From contig NZ_CVRM01000032.1 of NCBI RefSeq assembly GCF_001258055.1, positions 227,888-291,887 of the forward strand: a DNA stretch of 64,000 bases. The letters run 5' to 3'. The notes beneath the pieces were generated by a model. That model was given only the letters and a program-made list of their open reading frames with translations. It made no database searches and was not told the origin of the DNA. The translations under genes and the position numbers were made by a program. The DNA is from Phaeobacter italicus. Its GTDB lineage: Bacteria > Pseudomonadota > Alphaproteobacteria > Rhodobacterales > Rhodobacteraceae. Below are positions 17,601-27,115 of this stretch, one piece after another; the stretch's first letter is position 1; every line of letters begins with the position of its first letter.

Positions 17601-17732
17601 GCCCCCGACACTCCGCTGGTCCGCGCTGGGCGCGGGGCAGCTATGCGCTGTTTTTTGCAGGATTCCTTTTGATCTCGGGCTAAATTCCTATATAGAGCCG
17701 CATCCACCGCCACAGCCACGAGTTTCGTTGCC

Positions 17733-18923
17733 ATGACCGTCAAAGCGCCGATCACCCAGGATGTCATGACCCTGCCCCGCAAACTGCCCGAGGGCGGCAA
17801 GATCAATCTTGTCGGTCTGACCCGTGAGCAGATGCGCGATGTGCTGATTGAAAATGGCACTCCTGAAAAGCAGGCAAAGATGCGTGTGGGCCAGATCTGG
17901 CAATGGATCTACCAATGGGGCAAACGCGACTTTGAAGAGATGACCAATCTCGCCAAGGGGTACCGTGCGCAATTGGCAGAGACCTTCGAAATTGCAGTGC
18001 CAGAGGTGGTCAGCAAACAGGTTTCGACGGATGGGACACGTAAATACCTCGTGCGGATTGCGGGCGGCCACGAAGTTGAGGTGGTCTATATCCCGGAGGA
18101 TGACCGCGGCACGCTATGTGTGTCATCCCAGGTTGGCTGCACTCTGACATGTTCTTTCTGTCACACCGGCACCCAGAAGCTGGTTCGCAACCTCACACCC
18201 GGCGAAATCATCGGGCAGGTTATGATGGCACGTGATGATCTGGAGGAATGGCCCACCCCCGGTGCACCAAAGGACGAGACGCGGCTTTTGTCCAACATCG
18301 TCCTGATGGGGATGGGAGAGCCGCTATACAACTTTGAAAACGTCCGAGACGCGATGAAGATTGCGATGGACCCGGAAGGTATCTCTCTGAGTCGCCGCCG
18401 GATTACCCTGTCGACCTCTGGCGTTGTGCCGGAAATCGCGCGAACGGCGCAGGAAATCGGATGCCTGCTGGCAATCTCCTTCCATGCGACCACAAACGAG
18501 GTGCGCGACGTTCTGGTGCCAATCAACAAACGCTGGAACATCGACGAGCTGCTGCAGGCGCTCGCGGACTATCCCAAGGCATCGAATTCCGAACGGATCA
18601 CTTTCGAATACGTGATGCTGGATGGTGTGAATGACAGCGATGAAGACGCGCACCGTCTCATCGATCACATCAAGCGGTATAAAATCCCCGCCAAGATCAA
18701 TTTGATTCCGTTCAATGAATGGCCCGGCAGCCCGTATAAGCGGTCTTCAAACAATCGCATCCGGGCGTTTGCGAACATCATCTACCAGGCGGGTTATGCG
18801 TCTCCGATCCGCAAGACGCGAGGTGATGATATCATGGCGGCATGTGGACAGCTGAAATCTGCAACCGAGCGCGCGCGCAAGAGCCGCAAACAAATCGAGG
18901 CCGAGGCGGGACTGAACCCCTGA
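17733..18923 (+). CDS. rlmN: Dual-specificity 23S rRNA (adenine2503-C2)/tRNA methyltransferase
   Basis: A radical-SAM enzyme that methylates A2503 of 23S rRNA, and A37 of some tRNAs, at C2. The cluster motif CTLTCSFC gives Cys136, Cys140 and Cys143. GMGEPLYNF is the SAM-binding GEP-type motif, and the second catalytic cysteine lies in [10 protein letters not shown] near the C-terminus. It has 396 residues, slightly longer than E. coli RlmN because of N- and C-terminal tails. It stands alone after the terminator, with the metallopeptidase gene convergent. Confidence 0.96.
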   Translation: MTVKAPITQDVMTLPRKLPEGGKINLVGLTREQMRDVLIENGTPEKQAKMRVGQIWQWIYQWGKRDFEEMTNLAKGYRAQLAETFEIAVPEVVSKQVSTDGTRKYLVRIAGGHEVEVVYIPEDDRGTLCVSSQVGCTLTCSFCHTGTQKLVRNLTPGEIIGQVMMARDDLEEWPTPGAPKDETRLLSNIVLMGMGEPLYNFENVRDAMKIAMDPEGISLSRRRITLSTSGVVPEIARTAQEIGCLLAISFHATTNEVRDVLVPINKRWNIDELLQALADYPKASNSERITFEYVMLDGVNDSDEDAHRLIDHIKRYKIPAKINLIPFNEWPGSPYKRSSNNRIRAFANIIYQAGYASPIRKTRGDDIMAACGQLKSATERARKSRKQIEAEAGLNP

Positions 18924-18956
18924 CCCCCGGCCTCGCTGGGCAGGTCCCCGGCTGCC

Positions 18957-20195
18957 TCAACTGAAAATGAAATCCGATCCTGTCAGGGGGTCGGTGTATC
19001 CGGCCAGAATCAGCTCAAAGAAGTCCGTGTATTGGATGGTTGTGCTGTTTGCCCCGACCGTGATCGTGAGCTGACTGATATCTGTCAGCCACAGCCCCGA
19101 CAGGTCTATGACATCCGCACCGCGACCAAAATCGGTGATATGGTCAGTTTCGCCCATATCCGCGTGGTCAAACACAAAGGCGTCGGCGCCAAAACCGCCA
19201 TTCAGCGTGTCAGCGCCATCGCCACCGACCAGTGTGTCCCTTCCATTGCCCCCGAACAGCCGGTCGCGGCCAGCGCCGCCCTCCAACCGATCGTATCCAC
19301 GCTGCCCGTACATCGTGTCATTGTCCGGTCCGCCGGAATGACCATCGTCGGTCAACCCACCGATCAAAACGTCATAGCCTTGTCCGCCGATCAGCCGGTC
19401 ATCTCCGAGCCCGCCAACCAGCGTATCGCGCCCGCCCGAGCCGCGCAGGATGTCGTCTGCTTCTCGTCCCTGAATGTGGTCATGTCCACCGCGGCCGTTA
19501 AGTGTGGTGGATTGATCTGTTCCCATCATCCGGTCGCCATCGGCACTGCCGCGAATGATGATCCGGCTGCTTCCGCCGCCGACAATCTCCCAGCCATCAA
19601 AGCTGTCGGATGTGCCGTAGAGGTGCTGCATCGCCTGAACGTCAAAGGTGCCCAGTTCGGTCACGTAGTCGGGGGCGTGATTGTATGTCATCACCGTCAG
19701 CTCTGGTCGGTCCCAGGTCGGTTCCAGTGTCAAGCTGCCATCATGTGAATGCTGCAGGCCAAGAGCGTGGCCCAGCTCGTGCATCATCACGATATGGCCG
19801 TAGGTTCCAGGCGTCAGATCTGTTTCGCCAGACGTCAGCGCACCGGATCCGGTATAGCCGGACCCGGAATAGGCGATGTTGGCATAGCCATCTGCGCTGC
19901 CCCCATCAAAGCCGTAGATATTGATCATCGAAGGGCCATCCACCTCGACAAAGCGCACGCCCGCGATGGCTTCGTACTGATCAAACACAGCCTGTGCCCG
20001 CGCTTGTTGGGTCGCATCAAAGGACCAGTAGCCCGTGGCGCCAACCGGATCCTGAGTAACGTCAGGCAGGTTTCCCGGAAGGGTAAAGCTGTAGGTGATA
20101 ACGGCCTGTGTGCCGACCGCGAACGGTGAGTTCCAGCGGAAGTGGTCACCTTCCAAATAATACAGCAGCGCTGTGTAGTCTGTGATTCTGGGCAT
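18957..20195 (-). CDS. M10 (serralysin-type) metallopeptidase with RTX repeats
   Basis: A probable secreted zinc protease of 412 residues. The zinc motif is HELGHALGLQH (residues 139-149), followed by a Met-turn candidate LTVMTYNH. From about residue 235, RTX nonapeptides (GGxGxDxLxGG type, for example GGLGDDRLIGG and GGNGRDTLVGG) would bind calcium. The C-terminal region resembles type I secretion signals, and there is no Sec signal peptide. The ATG with GGAG seven bases upstream was chosen over an ATG 13 codons earlier. No type I exporter gene is visible nearby, so secretion would depend on a system elsewhere. Confidence 0.87.
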   Translation of the reverse strand: MPRITDYTALLYYLEGDHFRWNSPFAVGTQAVITYSFTLPGNLPDVTQDPVGATGYWSFDATQQARAQAVFDQYEAIAGVRFVEVDGPSMINIYGFDGGSADGYANIAYSGSGYTGSGALTSGETDLTPGTYGHIVMMHELGHALGLQHSHDGSLTLEPTWDRPELTVMTYNHAPDYVTELGTFDVQAMQHLYGTSDSFDGWEIVGGGSSRIIIRGSADGDRMMGTDQSTTLNGRGGHDHIQGREADDILRGSGGRDTLVGGLGDDRLIGGQGYDVLIGGLTDDGHSGGPDNDTMYGQRGYDRLEGGAGRDRLFGGNGRDTLVGGDGADTLNGGFGADAFVFDHADMGETDHITDFGRGADVIDLSGLWLTDISQLTITVGANSTTIQYTDFFELILAGYTDPLTGSDFIFS

Positions 20196-20585
20196 CGTCC
20201 CGCTCCACTCTCGGTTGAGGTATACTCTCGTCAATGAATGTGGCCATGATGGGTCGAATTTTGGGGGATTCTGGGTGCTGCAGGGCAGGGCTCACAGCCG
20301 TGTCGACATTCAGGGCATGAGAATCAAGCGGTTAGAATGGTGACGTCGGTTTCGCAGGTGGATCAAGGCTGTGCCCGATCCAAAGGAGGAGCCGCATCAA
20401 TCGCCTGTCCAAACCAGATTTCGCACTCCTCAAGCAAGGAATCAGCCCGTGTTGCCCTCTGCTATTAGGGGGCTGGCTGCACTGCGGCTTTGCGCGCCCA
20501 GAAATTTCCTCAATTGCGGTACATTTCTGCCATTCGCGGCCGACAGTTTCCAAATCGTAGACAGTCAGTGAAAGGGAAAAAGACC
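20196..20585. other. Intergenic region between metallopeptidase and small protein genes
   Basis: About 390 bases hold no convincing gene. It must contain the divergent promoters of the metallopeptidase and of the small protein. An AAAGGAGGAG stretch near 20380 looks like a ribosome-binding site, but the short ORF after it has no recognisable protein character. I found no clear terminator or repeat. Confidence 0.5.
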
Positions 20586-20795
20586 ATGGCACGTCACACT
20601 CCGGCCGCTGCGCCGATCGAACCGCAAGTTCTGGATCTTGTGCGCGAAGAACGCATCAAGGCCTTGAGCGCACGGGAATGGAAATTTCGCCTGCGCGGCT
20701 ATGGCTATGCAATCAAGGACGTGGAGGGCGAGCAGGTTCTGACACGCCTGCCTCAGGGCCAGCCGCTTGGGGTGCTTCCACCCGAATTTGCCTGA
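20586..20795 (+). CDS. Small conserved-looking hypothetical protein
   Basis: A basic protein of 69 residues with no signal peptide or membrane segment. It opens MARHTPAAAPIEPQVLDLV, and the middle is charged (REERIKALSAREWKFRLRGYGYAIKD). A GGGAAAAAG stretch precedes the ATG at fair spacing. A stem ATCAGGC/GCCTGAT (20800-20806 with 20826-20832) just after its end may terminate it. I do not recognise the family; its compact size, spacing and codon use make it a likely real gene. Confidence 0.6.
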   Translation: MARHTPAAAPIEPQVLDLVREERIKALSAREWKFRLRGYGYAIKDVEGEQVLTRLPQGQPLGVLPPEFA

Positions 20796-20885
20796 ACGCA
20801 TCAGGCCTCAGAACGATCAAGGCCCGCCTGATCCGCGATGGAACCAGGCAGGCCCTGAATATGTCCTGTCAGAACGATGTCTGAC

Positions 20886-21734
20886 TCAGCAGTCGCGGCC
20901 AGGCAGCTTGTCACGGGCGGGTGCAGGCTCCCAGTTGTCGATGATATGCAGCGCTTCCTCGGCGGTTTCGACAAAGCGGAACAGATCAAGATCCTCATCC
21001 GAGATCGTGCCGGCGTCGGCCAGCGCATCCCAATTGATGATTTTTTCCCAAAAAGCACGACCAAATAGCAGGAAGGGGACACGCTCCATCCGGCCAGTTT
21101 GAATCAGGGTCAGGCTTTCAAACATCTCATCCAGTGTCCCGAAGCCGCCCGGAAAAATCGTGATGGCACGGGCGCGCATCAGGAAATGCATTTTGCGGAT
21201 CGCGAAGTAGTGAAAGTTGAAGCACAGGTCAGGCGTGACATATTCATTCGGCGCCTGCTCATGCGGCAAAACGATATTCAGCCCGATCGAAGCCCCTCCG
21301 GCATCAATTGCCCCCCGGTTTCCGGCCTCCATCACACCAGGGCCGCCGCCCGTGACGATCACATCTGTCTTGCCCCCGTTGGCCATTGATTTTTCCGTCA
21401 TGAGGCGGGCGAATTTGCGGGCCTCGTCGTAGAAATGGGACAGATCACGCAGGGTTTGTGTGCGGGCCTTTTCCTTGTCCGCCGGCGCAGGAATACGGGC
21501 GCCTCCAAACATGACGATTGTGCTCTCGATGCCATGCTCATCCAGCATCATCTGCGGCTTCAGCAGCTCCAATTGCAGGCGGACTGGCCGCAGCTCATCC
21601 CGGCACAGGAAATCATCGTCAGCAAACGCCAGCCGATAGGCCGGGGCTTCGGTCTGCGGGGTCGAAGGGACGTGCTCTGCGCGGTCGCGGTCGGAATGTG
21701 CATCCCGCAAACGGCTGTGGCGATCATCAGTCAT
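20886..21734 (-). CDS. LOG-family protein (TIGR00730-type Rossmann fold)
   Basis: A cytoplasmic Rossmann-like protein of 282 residues with both family signatures: PGVMEAGNRGA and FPGGFGTLDEMFE. Characterised members are cytokinin riboside 5'-monophosphate phosphoribohydrolases or related nucleotide hydrolases. It has about 80 N-terminal residues before the conserved core. The ATG at 21734 was chosen over one 20 codons earlier because of the MTDDRHS start; the evidence is modest. It is convergent with the small gene and divergent from the dehydratase gene. Confidence 0.85.
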   Translation of the reverse strand: MTDDRHSRLRDAHSDRDRAEHVPSTPQTEAPAYRLAFADDDFLCRDELRPVRLQLELLKPQMMLDEHGIESTIVMFGGARIPAPADKEKARTQTLRDLSHFYDEARKFARLMTEKSMANGGKTDVIVTGGGPGVMEAGNRGAIDAGGASIGLNIVLPHEQAPNEYVTPDLCFNFHYFAIRKMHFLMRARAITIFPGGFGTLDEMFESLTLIQTGRMERVPFLLFGRAFWEKIINWDALADAGTISDEDLDLFRFVETAEEALHIIDNWEPAPARDKLPGRDC

Positions 21735-21931
21735 GGCAAACCTATTCTTCTGTATAATAAACCGGAAGTTCAGTAGTAGCTGTTCGACAGGCATGGCGCC
21801 AGAGCCGATCCCGTGTCACAACCGATGGTGAAGAAACGTCATCAGGCTGATTATTTTTTGGGCCGTGACGTCCGCCTTGTACCAATGGGACGGACCATTA
21901 CGCTTGGCGCGCAGGAAAGAAGGATTTGATC

Positions 21932-22870
21932 ATGCATTGGACACAGGATATCGGCGCCGCAGAGACCCGTATCCGGGGCTATGTGCAGCGTACCCCAGTG
22001 CTGGACACAACCGCATTCGGCCTGGAACACCCCATCGCGCTGAAGCTTGAGCACATGCAGCACACCGGTAGTTTCAAGGCGCGTGGAGCTTTCAATACCT
22101 TGCTTGGCGGATCTGTGCCTGACGCGGGCATCGTTGCCGCATCAGGGGGCAATCATGGCGCGGCAGTTGCTTTTGCGGCGCAAAAACTGGGGTTTCGGGC
22201 GCGCGTCTACGTGCCGGAAATGGCTGGGCCTTCGAAGATCGCGCTGATCCGGGACAGCGGTGCAGATCTGGAAGTCGTGCCAGGCGCCTATGCGAATGCG
22301 CTGGAGAAGGCAAAGGCCTACGAGGCAGAAACTGGGGCGGTGCAGGTCCATGCTTATGATGCCCCCGCAACTGTGATCGGACAGGGCACGTGTTTTGCCG
22401 AATGGGATGCGCAGGGGCTTGAGGCGGATACGATCCTCATCGCCGTCGGTGGCGGTGGACTGATTGCCGGCGCAATGGCCTGGTATGGCGGGTCAAAGAA
22501 GATCATCGCAGTCGAACCGCAAACCAGCCGCGCCCTCAATGCGGCTATTGATGCGGGCGGACCCGTCGATGTTGACGTCTCTGGCGTTGCCGCCAATGCC
22601 CTGGGGGCGCGTCGGATTGGATCGATCTGTTACGATCTCGCCAGCTCCGGTGCCGTCAATCTGTCTTCGCTCACGGTGAGTGATGCGGCAATCGTGGAAG
22701 CGCAGCGCCGTCTATGGCAGGATCGCCGTATTCTGGTTGAACCTGCGGGGGCAACGGCGCTGGCAGCCCTGACAAGTGGCGCTTACGTTCCCGAGCCGGG
22801 TGAACATGTCGCGGTTCTGCTCTGTGGCGGCAATATAGCGCCAAATCCTGTGGATGGCGCAGATGGCTGA
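21932..22870 (+). CDS. Serine/threonine dehydratase-like PLP enzyme
   Basis: A fold-type II PLP enzyme of 312 residues that probably deaminates threonine or serine to the 2-oxoacid. The PLP lysine is in TGSFKARGA, the asparagine loop is SGGNHGAAVA and the phosphate-binding loop is GGGGLIAG. It lacks a C-terminal ACT-like regulatory domain, so it resembles catabolic dehydratases or serine racemase-like proteins rather than IlvA. GAAGGA lies seven bases before the ATG. The adjacent downstream GntR gene may regulate it. Confidence 0.87.
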   Translation: MHWTQDIGAAETRIRGYVQRTPVLDTTAFGLEHPIALKLEHMQHTGSFKARGAFNTLLGGSVPDAGIVAASGGNHGAAVAFAAQKLGFRARVYVPEMAGPSKIALIRDSGADLEVVPGAYANALEKAKAYEAETGAVQVHAYDAPATVIGQGTCFAEWDAQGLEADTILIAVGGGGLIAGAMAWYGGSKKIIAVEPQTSRALNAAIDAGGPVDVDVSGVAANALGARRIGSICYDLASSGAVNLSSLTVSDAAIVEAQRRLWQDRRILVEPAGATALAALTSGAYVPEPGEHVAVLLCGGNIAPNPVDGADG

Positions 22871-22924
22871 TATCGGACAACAGGTAGCCAGCCCGTTACT
22901 GCGGGTTGGCAACAAGGTCGGCAA

Positions 22925-23524
22925 ATGAACGCGACAATCTCTGATCGGATCTATCACGCTCTGAGCGAGCGGATCGTCAGGGGTGAGCTTCCTGCGGGGG
23001 AAAAGCTCCGCCAGGACCATATCGCACGTGAGTTCAACACCAGCCATGTTCCTGTCCGCGAGGCGCTGTTGCGGCTTGAGGCACATGGCCTGGCCCTGTC
23101 TATTCCTCGGCGTGGGACCCGTGTCACGGCGCTTGACCCTGCCGAAATCCGCGAAGTGATCGAAATGCGGGTGTCGCTGGAGATTCTGGCTCTGCAAAAT
23201 GCCTTTGCCCATTTCACACCCGAGGACATCACGGCGGCTGATACCGCACGTCTGGCCTGTGATGCCGCAACCGACATGACCGATTGGGAGCAGAAAAACC
23301 GCGCGTTTCATCGGATCATCCTGACGCCCTGTCAAATGCCACGTTTGCTGGCGACAATTGACGATCTGCACATTGCCTCGGCCCGACATCTGTTTGCCAA
23401 TTGGAAACAGCGCTGGACCCAGCGGGTGGACACGGATCATGCCCTGGTGGTGCAGGCGATGCGTCGGCGCGATGTCACAACCGCCTGCGATATTCTGCGC
23501 CGACACCTGCGCCGCGTCCGATAG
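22925..23524 (+). CDS. GntR-family transcriptional regulator (FCD type)
   Basis: A regulator of 199 residues. A winged helix-turn-helix occupies about residues 8-70 (the core includes DHIAREFNTSHVPVREALLRL). An all-helical FCD-type ligand-binding domain follows. FCD regulators usually sense small organic or amino acids. It lies 54 bases after the dehydratase gene in the same direction and before dapD, so either neighbour could be a target. Confidence 0.88.
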   Translation: MNATISDRIYHALSERIVRGELPAGEKLRQDHIAREFNTSHVPVREALLRLEAHGLALSIPRRGTRVTALDPAEIREVIEMRVSLEILALQNAFAHFTPEDITAADTARLACDAATDMTDWEQKNRAFHRIILTPCQMPRLLATIDDLHIASARHLFANWKQRWTQRVDTDHALVVQAMRRRDVTTACDILRRHLRRVR

Positions 23525-23578
23525 GGGCGCTGCTGCCGTGTGGATTGACGCAATACGCACATGACCCCGGCGCAAAAT

Positions 23579-23594
23579 GCGGTTATGTAACCGC
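23579..23594. promoter_or_regulatory. Perfect palindrome upstream of dapD
   Basis: GCGGTTA-TG-TAACCGC is a perfect 7+2+7 palindrome, 42 bases before the dapD ATG. No T-run follows, so it is more likely an operator than a terminator of the GntR gene. TTATGT inside it could double as a -10 element. Confidence 0.5.
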
Positions 23595-23635
23595 GACAAG
23601 TTGATCTAGCCACTCTCACCCCGGAGATACCACAT

Positions 23636-24463
23636 ATGTCCAACGCTCAGCTGGAAACCGCAATCGAGGCCGCCTGGGAGGCCCGTGATACCATCACCCC
23701 CGCCACCACAGGTGAGCAGCGCGACGCCATCGAAGAGACCCTGAACGCATTGGACTCCGGCAAACTGCGTGTCGCCGAAAAGCTGGAAAGCGGCGATTGG
23801 CATGTGAACCAATGGGCCAAGAAGGCCGTGCTGCTGGGCTTCCGCATCAAGGACATGGAAGAACAGTCCGGTGGCCCGCAGGGCTCTGGCTGGTGGGACA
23901 AGGTCGACAGCAAATTCAAAGGCTGGGGCGACAGCCAGTGGAAAGATGCCGGTTTCCGCGCGGTGCCGAACTGCGTGGTTCGCAAATCCGCCTATATTGC
24001 TCCCGGCGTGGTTCTGATGCCGTCCTTCGTGAACCTTGGCGCCTATGTCGATGAAGGCACCATGGTCGACACCTGGGCCACCGTTGGCTCCTGTGCTCAA
24101 ATCGGCAAAAACGTGCACCTGTCCGGCGGCGTTGGCATCGGCGGCGTGCTGGAGCCGATGCAGGCAGGCCCGACCATCATCGAGGACAACTGCTTCATCG
24201 GTGCGCGTTCTGAAGTGGTCGAAGGCTGCATCGTGCGTGAAGGTTCGGTTCTGGGCATGGGGGTCTTCATCGGCAAGTCCACCAAGATCGTCGACCGCGA
24301 AACCGGTGAAGTGATGTACGGCGAAGTGCCGCCCTATTCTGTTGTCGTCGCAGGCTCGATGCCTTCGAAGAATGGCATCAACCTCTACTGCGCGGTCATC
24401 GTGAAGCGTGTGGATGAAAAGACCCGCTCGAAAACCGGGATCAACGAGCTGCTGCGCGACTGA
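23636..24463 (+). CDS. dapD: 2,3,4,5-tetrahydropyridine-2,6-dicarboxylate N-succinyltransferase
   Basis: A cytoplasmic enzyme of the succinylase branch of lysine/meso-diaminopimelate synthesis, using succinyl-CoA. An N-terminal helical domain is followed by a left-handed beta-helix of hexapeptide repeats (about residues 110-235) containing [17 protein letters not shown] and [11 protein letters not shown]. It has 275 residues, as in E. coli. The pathway partner dapE lies about 14 kb away in this window. A strong terminator follows. Confidence 0.97.
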   Translation: MSNAQLETAIEAAWEARDTITPATTGEQRDAIEETLNALDSGKLRVAEKLESGDWHVNQWAKKAVLLGFRIKDMEEQSGGPQGSGWWDKVDSKFKGWGDSQWKDAGFRAVPNCVVRKSAYIAPGVVLMPSFVNLGAYVDEGTMVDTWATVGSCAQIGKNVHLSGGVGIGGVLEPMQAGPTIIEDNCFIGARSEVVEGCIVREGSVLGMGVFIGKSTKIVDRETGEVMYGEVPPYSVVVAGSMPSKNGINLYCAVIVKRVDEKTRSKTGINELLRD

Positions 24464-24486
24464 TTTTCAGAACAAGTTTGCCACGG

Positions 24487-24522
24487 AAGCGCGCCCTGTC
24501 AAAACGGGGCGCGCTTTCTTTT
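24487..24522 (+). terminator. Intrinsic terminator of dapD
   Basis: An 11-bp GC-rich stem (24487-24497 with 24506-24516, core AGCGCGCCC/GGGGCGCGCT) is followed by TTTCTTTTG. It lies 24 bases past the dapD stop. Confidence 0.85.
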
Positions 24523-24528
24523 GTAGGA

Positions 24529-24611
24529 CCGGGGCTTTGCCCCGGACCCCAGAGTATTTTTGGAAAGATGACAGGCAATCCGCCTATCACGTTTCCCCAA
24601 GTACTCCGGGG
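24529..24611. repeat. Hairpin plus GAGTATTT element, copy 2, in a long inverted repeat
   Basis: CCGGGGC-TTT-GCCCCGG (24529-24545) is followed by GAGTATTTttgGAAAGATGA (24552-24571). A degenerate reverse copy follows directly (24582-24606), so GAGTA (24552-24556) faces TACTC (24602-24606) and AGGC faces GCCT near the loop. About 21 of 27 positions can pair. It lies between convergent dapD and hutU. The same unit occurs near 9608 and 51600. Confidence 0.6.
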
Positions 24612-24653
24612 TGAGGCCGTGAGGCCGAGGGGCAGAGCCCCTATGGCCCCTGC

Positions 24654-26333
24654 CTAGAGAATACCGGGCAGGTTCAGCCCGTGCTCGCGCGCGCAGTCCT
24701 TGGCGATGTCGTACCCCGCATCCGCGTGGCGCATGACGCCGGTGGCCGGGTCGTTCCACAGCACACGGCCGATGCGGCGGTCGGCGTCCTCGGTCCCGTC
24801 ACAGCAGATCACCACGCCGGAATGCTGCGAGAAGCCCATGCCAACGCCGCCGCCGTGGTGCAACGACACCCAGGTCGCGCCGGAGGCGGTGTTCAGCAGC
24901 GCGTTCAAGAGCGGCCAGTCGGAGACAGCGTCAGAGCCGTCCATCATCGCCTCGGTCTCGCGGTTGGGGGACGCCACAGAGCCCGAGTCCAGATGGTCGC
25001 GGCCAATCACCACTGGTGCGGACAATTCGCCATTACGGACCATCTCGTTGAAGGCAAGGCCCGCTTTGTGGCGGTCGCCGAGGCCGATCCAGCAGATCCG
25101 CGCGGGCAGGCCCTGAAACGCAATGCGCTCCTGTGCCATGTCCAGCCAGCGGTGCAGGCCCTCGTTTTCGGGGAACAGCTCCTTCATCTTAGCGTCGGTC
25201 TTGCGGATATCCTCCGGGTCGCCCGACAGCGCACACCAGCGGAACGGGCCGATGCCCTTGCAGAACAGTGGGCGGATATAGGCGGGCACAAAGCCAGGGA
25301 AGTCAAAGGCGTTCTCCAGCCCTTCCTCCAGCGCCATCTGGCGGATATTGTTGCCGTAATCGACGGTGGGAACACCCATCGCGTGGAAGTCGCACATCGC
25401 CTTGACCTGCACCTTCATGGAGGCGCGAGCGGCCTTTTCTACTGCTTTAGGATCTGTTTCGCGCATTTCCTTCCACTGCGCCATGCTCCAGCTCTGCGGC
25501 AGGTAGCCGTTGACCGGGTCGTGTGCAGAGGTTTGGTCGGTCACGATATCAGGCTTCACGCCGCCCGCCTTGGCGCGCTCGACCAGTTCGGCAAAGACAT
25601 CCGCCGCATTACCCAGAAGGCCCACGGACTTTGCCTCGCCTGCGGCGGTCCAGCGCTCGATCATCTCCAGCGCCTCGTCCAGGGTCTCGGCCTTCTCGTC
25701 CAGGTATTTGGTGCGCAGGCGGAAGTCGATGCTGTCGGGGTTGCACTCCACCGCCAGGCAGCAGGCACCGGCAAATACGGCTGCCAGCGGCTGGGCGCCA
25801 CCCATGCCGCCGAGGCCGCCGGTCAGGATCCACTTACCCTTCAGGTCGCCGCCGTAATGCTGGCGGCCCGCCTCGGCAAAGGTCTCATAGGTGCCCTGCA
25901 CGATGCCCTGCGTGCCGATATAAATCCAGGAGCCGGCCGTCATCTGGCCGTACATCATCAGGCCCTTCTTATCGAGCTCGTTGAAGTGGTCCCAGTTGGC
26001 CCAATGCGGCACCAGGTTGGAGTTGGCGATCAGCACCCGCGGCGCGTCCTTGTGGGTCTGGAACACGCCGACCGGCTTGCCGGACTGCACCATCAGGGTC
26101 TGGTCGTCGTCGAGGTTCTTCAGGGTCTCGACGATCAGGTCGAAATCCTTCCAGGTGCGCGCGGCGCGGCCGATACCACCATAGACCACCAGCTCATGCG
26201 GGTTTTCGGCGACGTCGGGATGCAGGTTGTTCATCATCATCCGCATCGGCGCCTCGGTAACCCAATGCTTGGCAGTGATTTCCGGGCCGGTGGGCGGAAA
26301 GATATCGCGGGTGTTCTTGCGGGGATCGCTCAT
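24654..26333 (-). CDS. hutU: Urocanate hydratase
   Basis: The second step of histidine degradation: urocanate to 4-imidazolone-5-propionate, with tightly bound NAD. It has 559 residues, the usual size. Recognisable segments include [11 protein letters not shown] near the N-terminus, [13 protein letters not shown] in the NAD-binding region, [20 protein letters not shown] and the C-terminal [15 protein letters not shown]. It is the last gene of hutI-H-G-U and overlaps hutG by four bases. Confidence 0.97.
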   Translation of the reverse strand: MSDPRKNTRDIFPPTGPEITAKHWVTEAPMRMMMNNLHPDVAENPHELVVYGGIGRAARTWKDFDLIVETLKNLDDDQTLMVQSGKPVGVFQTHKDAPRVLIANSNLVPHWANWDHFNELDKKGLMMYGQMTAGSWIYIGTQGIVQGTYETFAEAGRQHYGGDLKGKWILTGGLGGMGGAQPLAAVFAGACCLAVECNPDSIDFRLRTKYLDEKAETLDEALEMIERWTAAGEAKSVGLLGNAADVFAELVERAKAGGVKPDIVTDQTSAHDPVNGYLPQSWSMAQWKEMRETDPKAVEKAARASMKVQVKAMCDFHAMGVPTVDYGNNIRQMALEEGLENAFDFPGFVPAYIRPLFCKGIGPFRWCALSGDPEDIRKTDAKMKELFPENEGLHRWLDMAQERIAFQGLPARICWIGLGDRHKAGLAFNEMVRNGELSAPVVIGRDHLDSGSVASPNRETEAMMDGSDAVSDWPLLNALLNTASGATWVSLHHGGGVGMGFSQHSGVVICCDGTEDADRRIGRVLWNDPATGVMRHADAGYDIAKDCAREHGLNLPGIL

Positions 26334-27115
26334 GCCGAGGGCCTCCAGTTTTTGAGATCGGTCAGAATGTTGGTGAGATGGGCGCGCAGTTGTCCTGCGC
26401 GTTCCGGCTGATAGGGCCAGGGGGGGCTTTCATGGCAGTAGGTGGCCTGCGCCAGTTCCATCTGGATCGCGTGCAAGCCCTCAGCCGGCCGCCCGTAATG
26501 GCGGGTGGTCCAGCCGCCCTTGAAACGGCCATTGAGGACTGAGCTATAGCCCTCCGCCGCTTCGCAATGGGCCACGGTCAGCGCCTCGATCGACGCGTCG
26601 CAGGTTTCGCCCATGTTGGTGCCCACGTTGAAATCCGGCAGGCGGCCCTCGAACAGGAACGGAATATCGCCGCGGATCGAGTGGCAATCGTATAGGATGG
26701 CAAAACCGTGGATACCCTTCACCCGCTCCAGCTCCGCCGCCAGCGCGGCGTGATAGGGCGCGTGATAAGCGTCGCGGCGGCGGGTGATTTCCGCCTCTTC
26801 CGGTTCCTTGCCCCCCTGCCAGATCGGAAGGCCGTCGAAATCGGTCAGCGGTATCAGAGTGGTGGTGTTTTGCCCTGGATAGAGACTGATACCCATGGGA
26901 TCGCGGTTCACGTCGATCACATAACGGTGGATCGGCGTGCGGACGGTTGTGACGTCCTCCACCAGCCCCGAATACAGGTCATGGATATGCCAGTCGGTAT
27001 CGGCCAGCGCCTTGCCGGTCTCGTTCAGACAGTCCCAGATTTTCGGCGGCACATCGGTGCCGGTGTGGGGCAGGCCCAGCACCAGCGGCGATGAACCTTG
27101 GGTGACGTCGATCAT
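26330..27115 (-). CDS. hutG: N-formylglutamate deformylase
   Basis: The last step of the five-step histidine pathway, releasing formate and glutamate from N-formylglutamate. It has 261 residues of the N-formylglutamate amidohydrolase family; metal-binding and active-site segments such as [26 protein letters not shown] and [14 protein letters not shown] are present. It overlaps hutH upstream and hutU downstream by four bases each. Its partner is HutF rather than the arginase-like HutG of enterobacteria. Confidence 0.94.
   Translation of the reverse strand: MIDVTQGSSPLVLGLPHTGTDVPPKIWDCLNETGKALADTDWHIHDLYSGLVEDVTTVRTPIHRYVIDVNRDPMGISLYPGQNTTTLIPLTDFDGLPIWQGGKEPEEAEITRRRDAYHAPYHAALAAELERVKGIHGFAILYDCHSIRGDIPFLFEGRLPDFNVGTNMGETCDASIEALTVAHCEAAEGYSSVLNGRFKGGWTTRHYGRPAEGLHAIQMELAQATYCHESPPWPYQPERAGQLRAHLTNILTDLKNWRPSA

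Noticed and set aside
20371..20571. 66-residue ORF after an AAAGGAGGAG sequence
   Set aside because: The purine-rich site lies inside rather than upstream of the ORF, and the product has no recognisable character.
24681..26411. 576-residue open frame antisense to hutU
   Set aside because: A shadow of hutU; no recognisable domain, and low-complexity Ala/Val/His-rich sequence.
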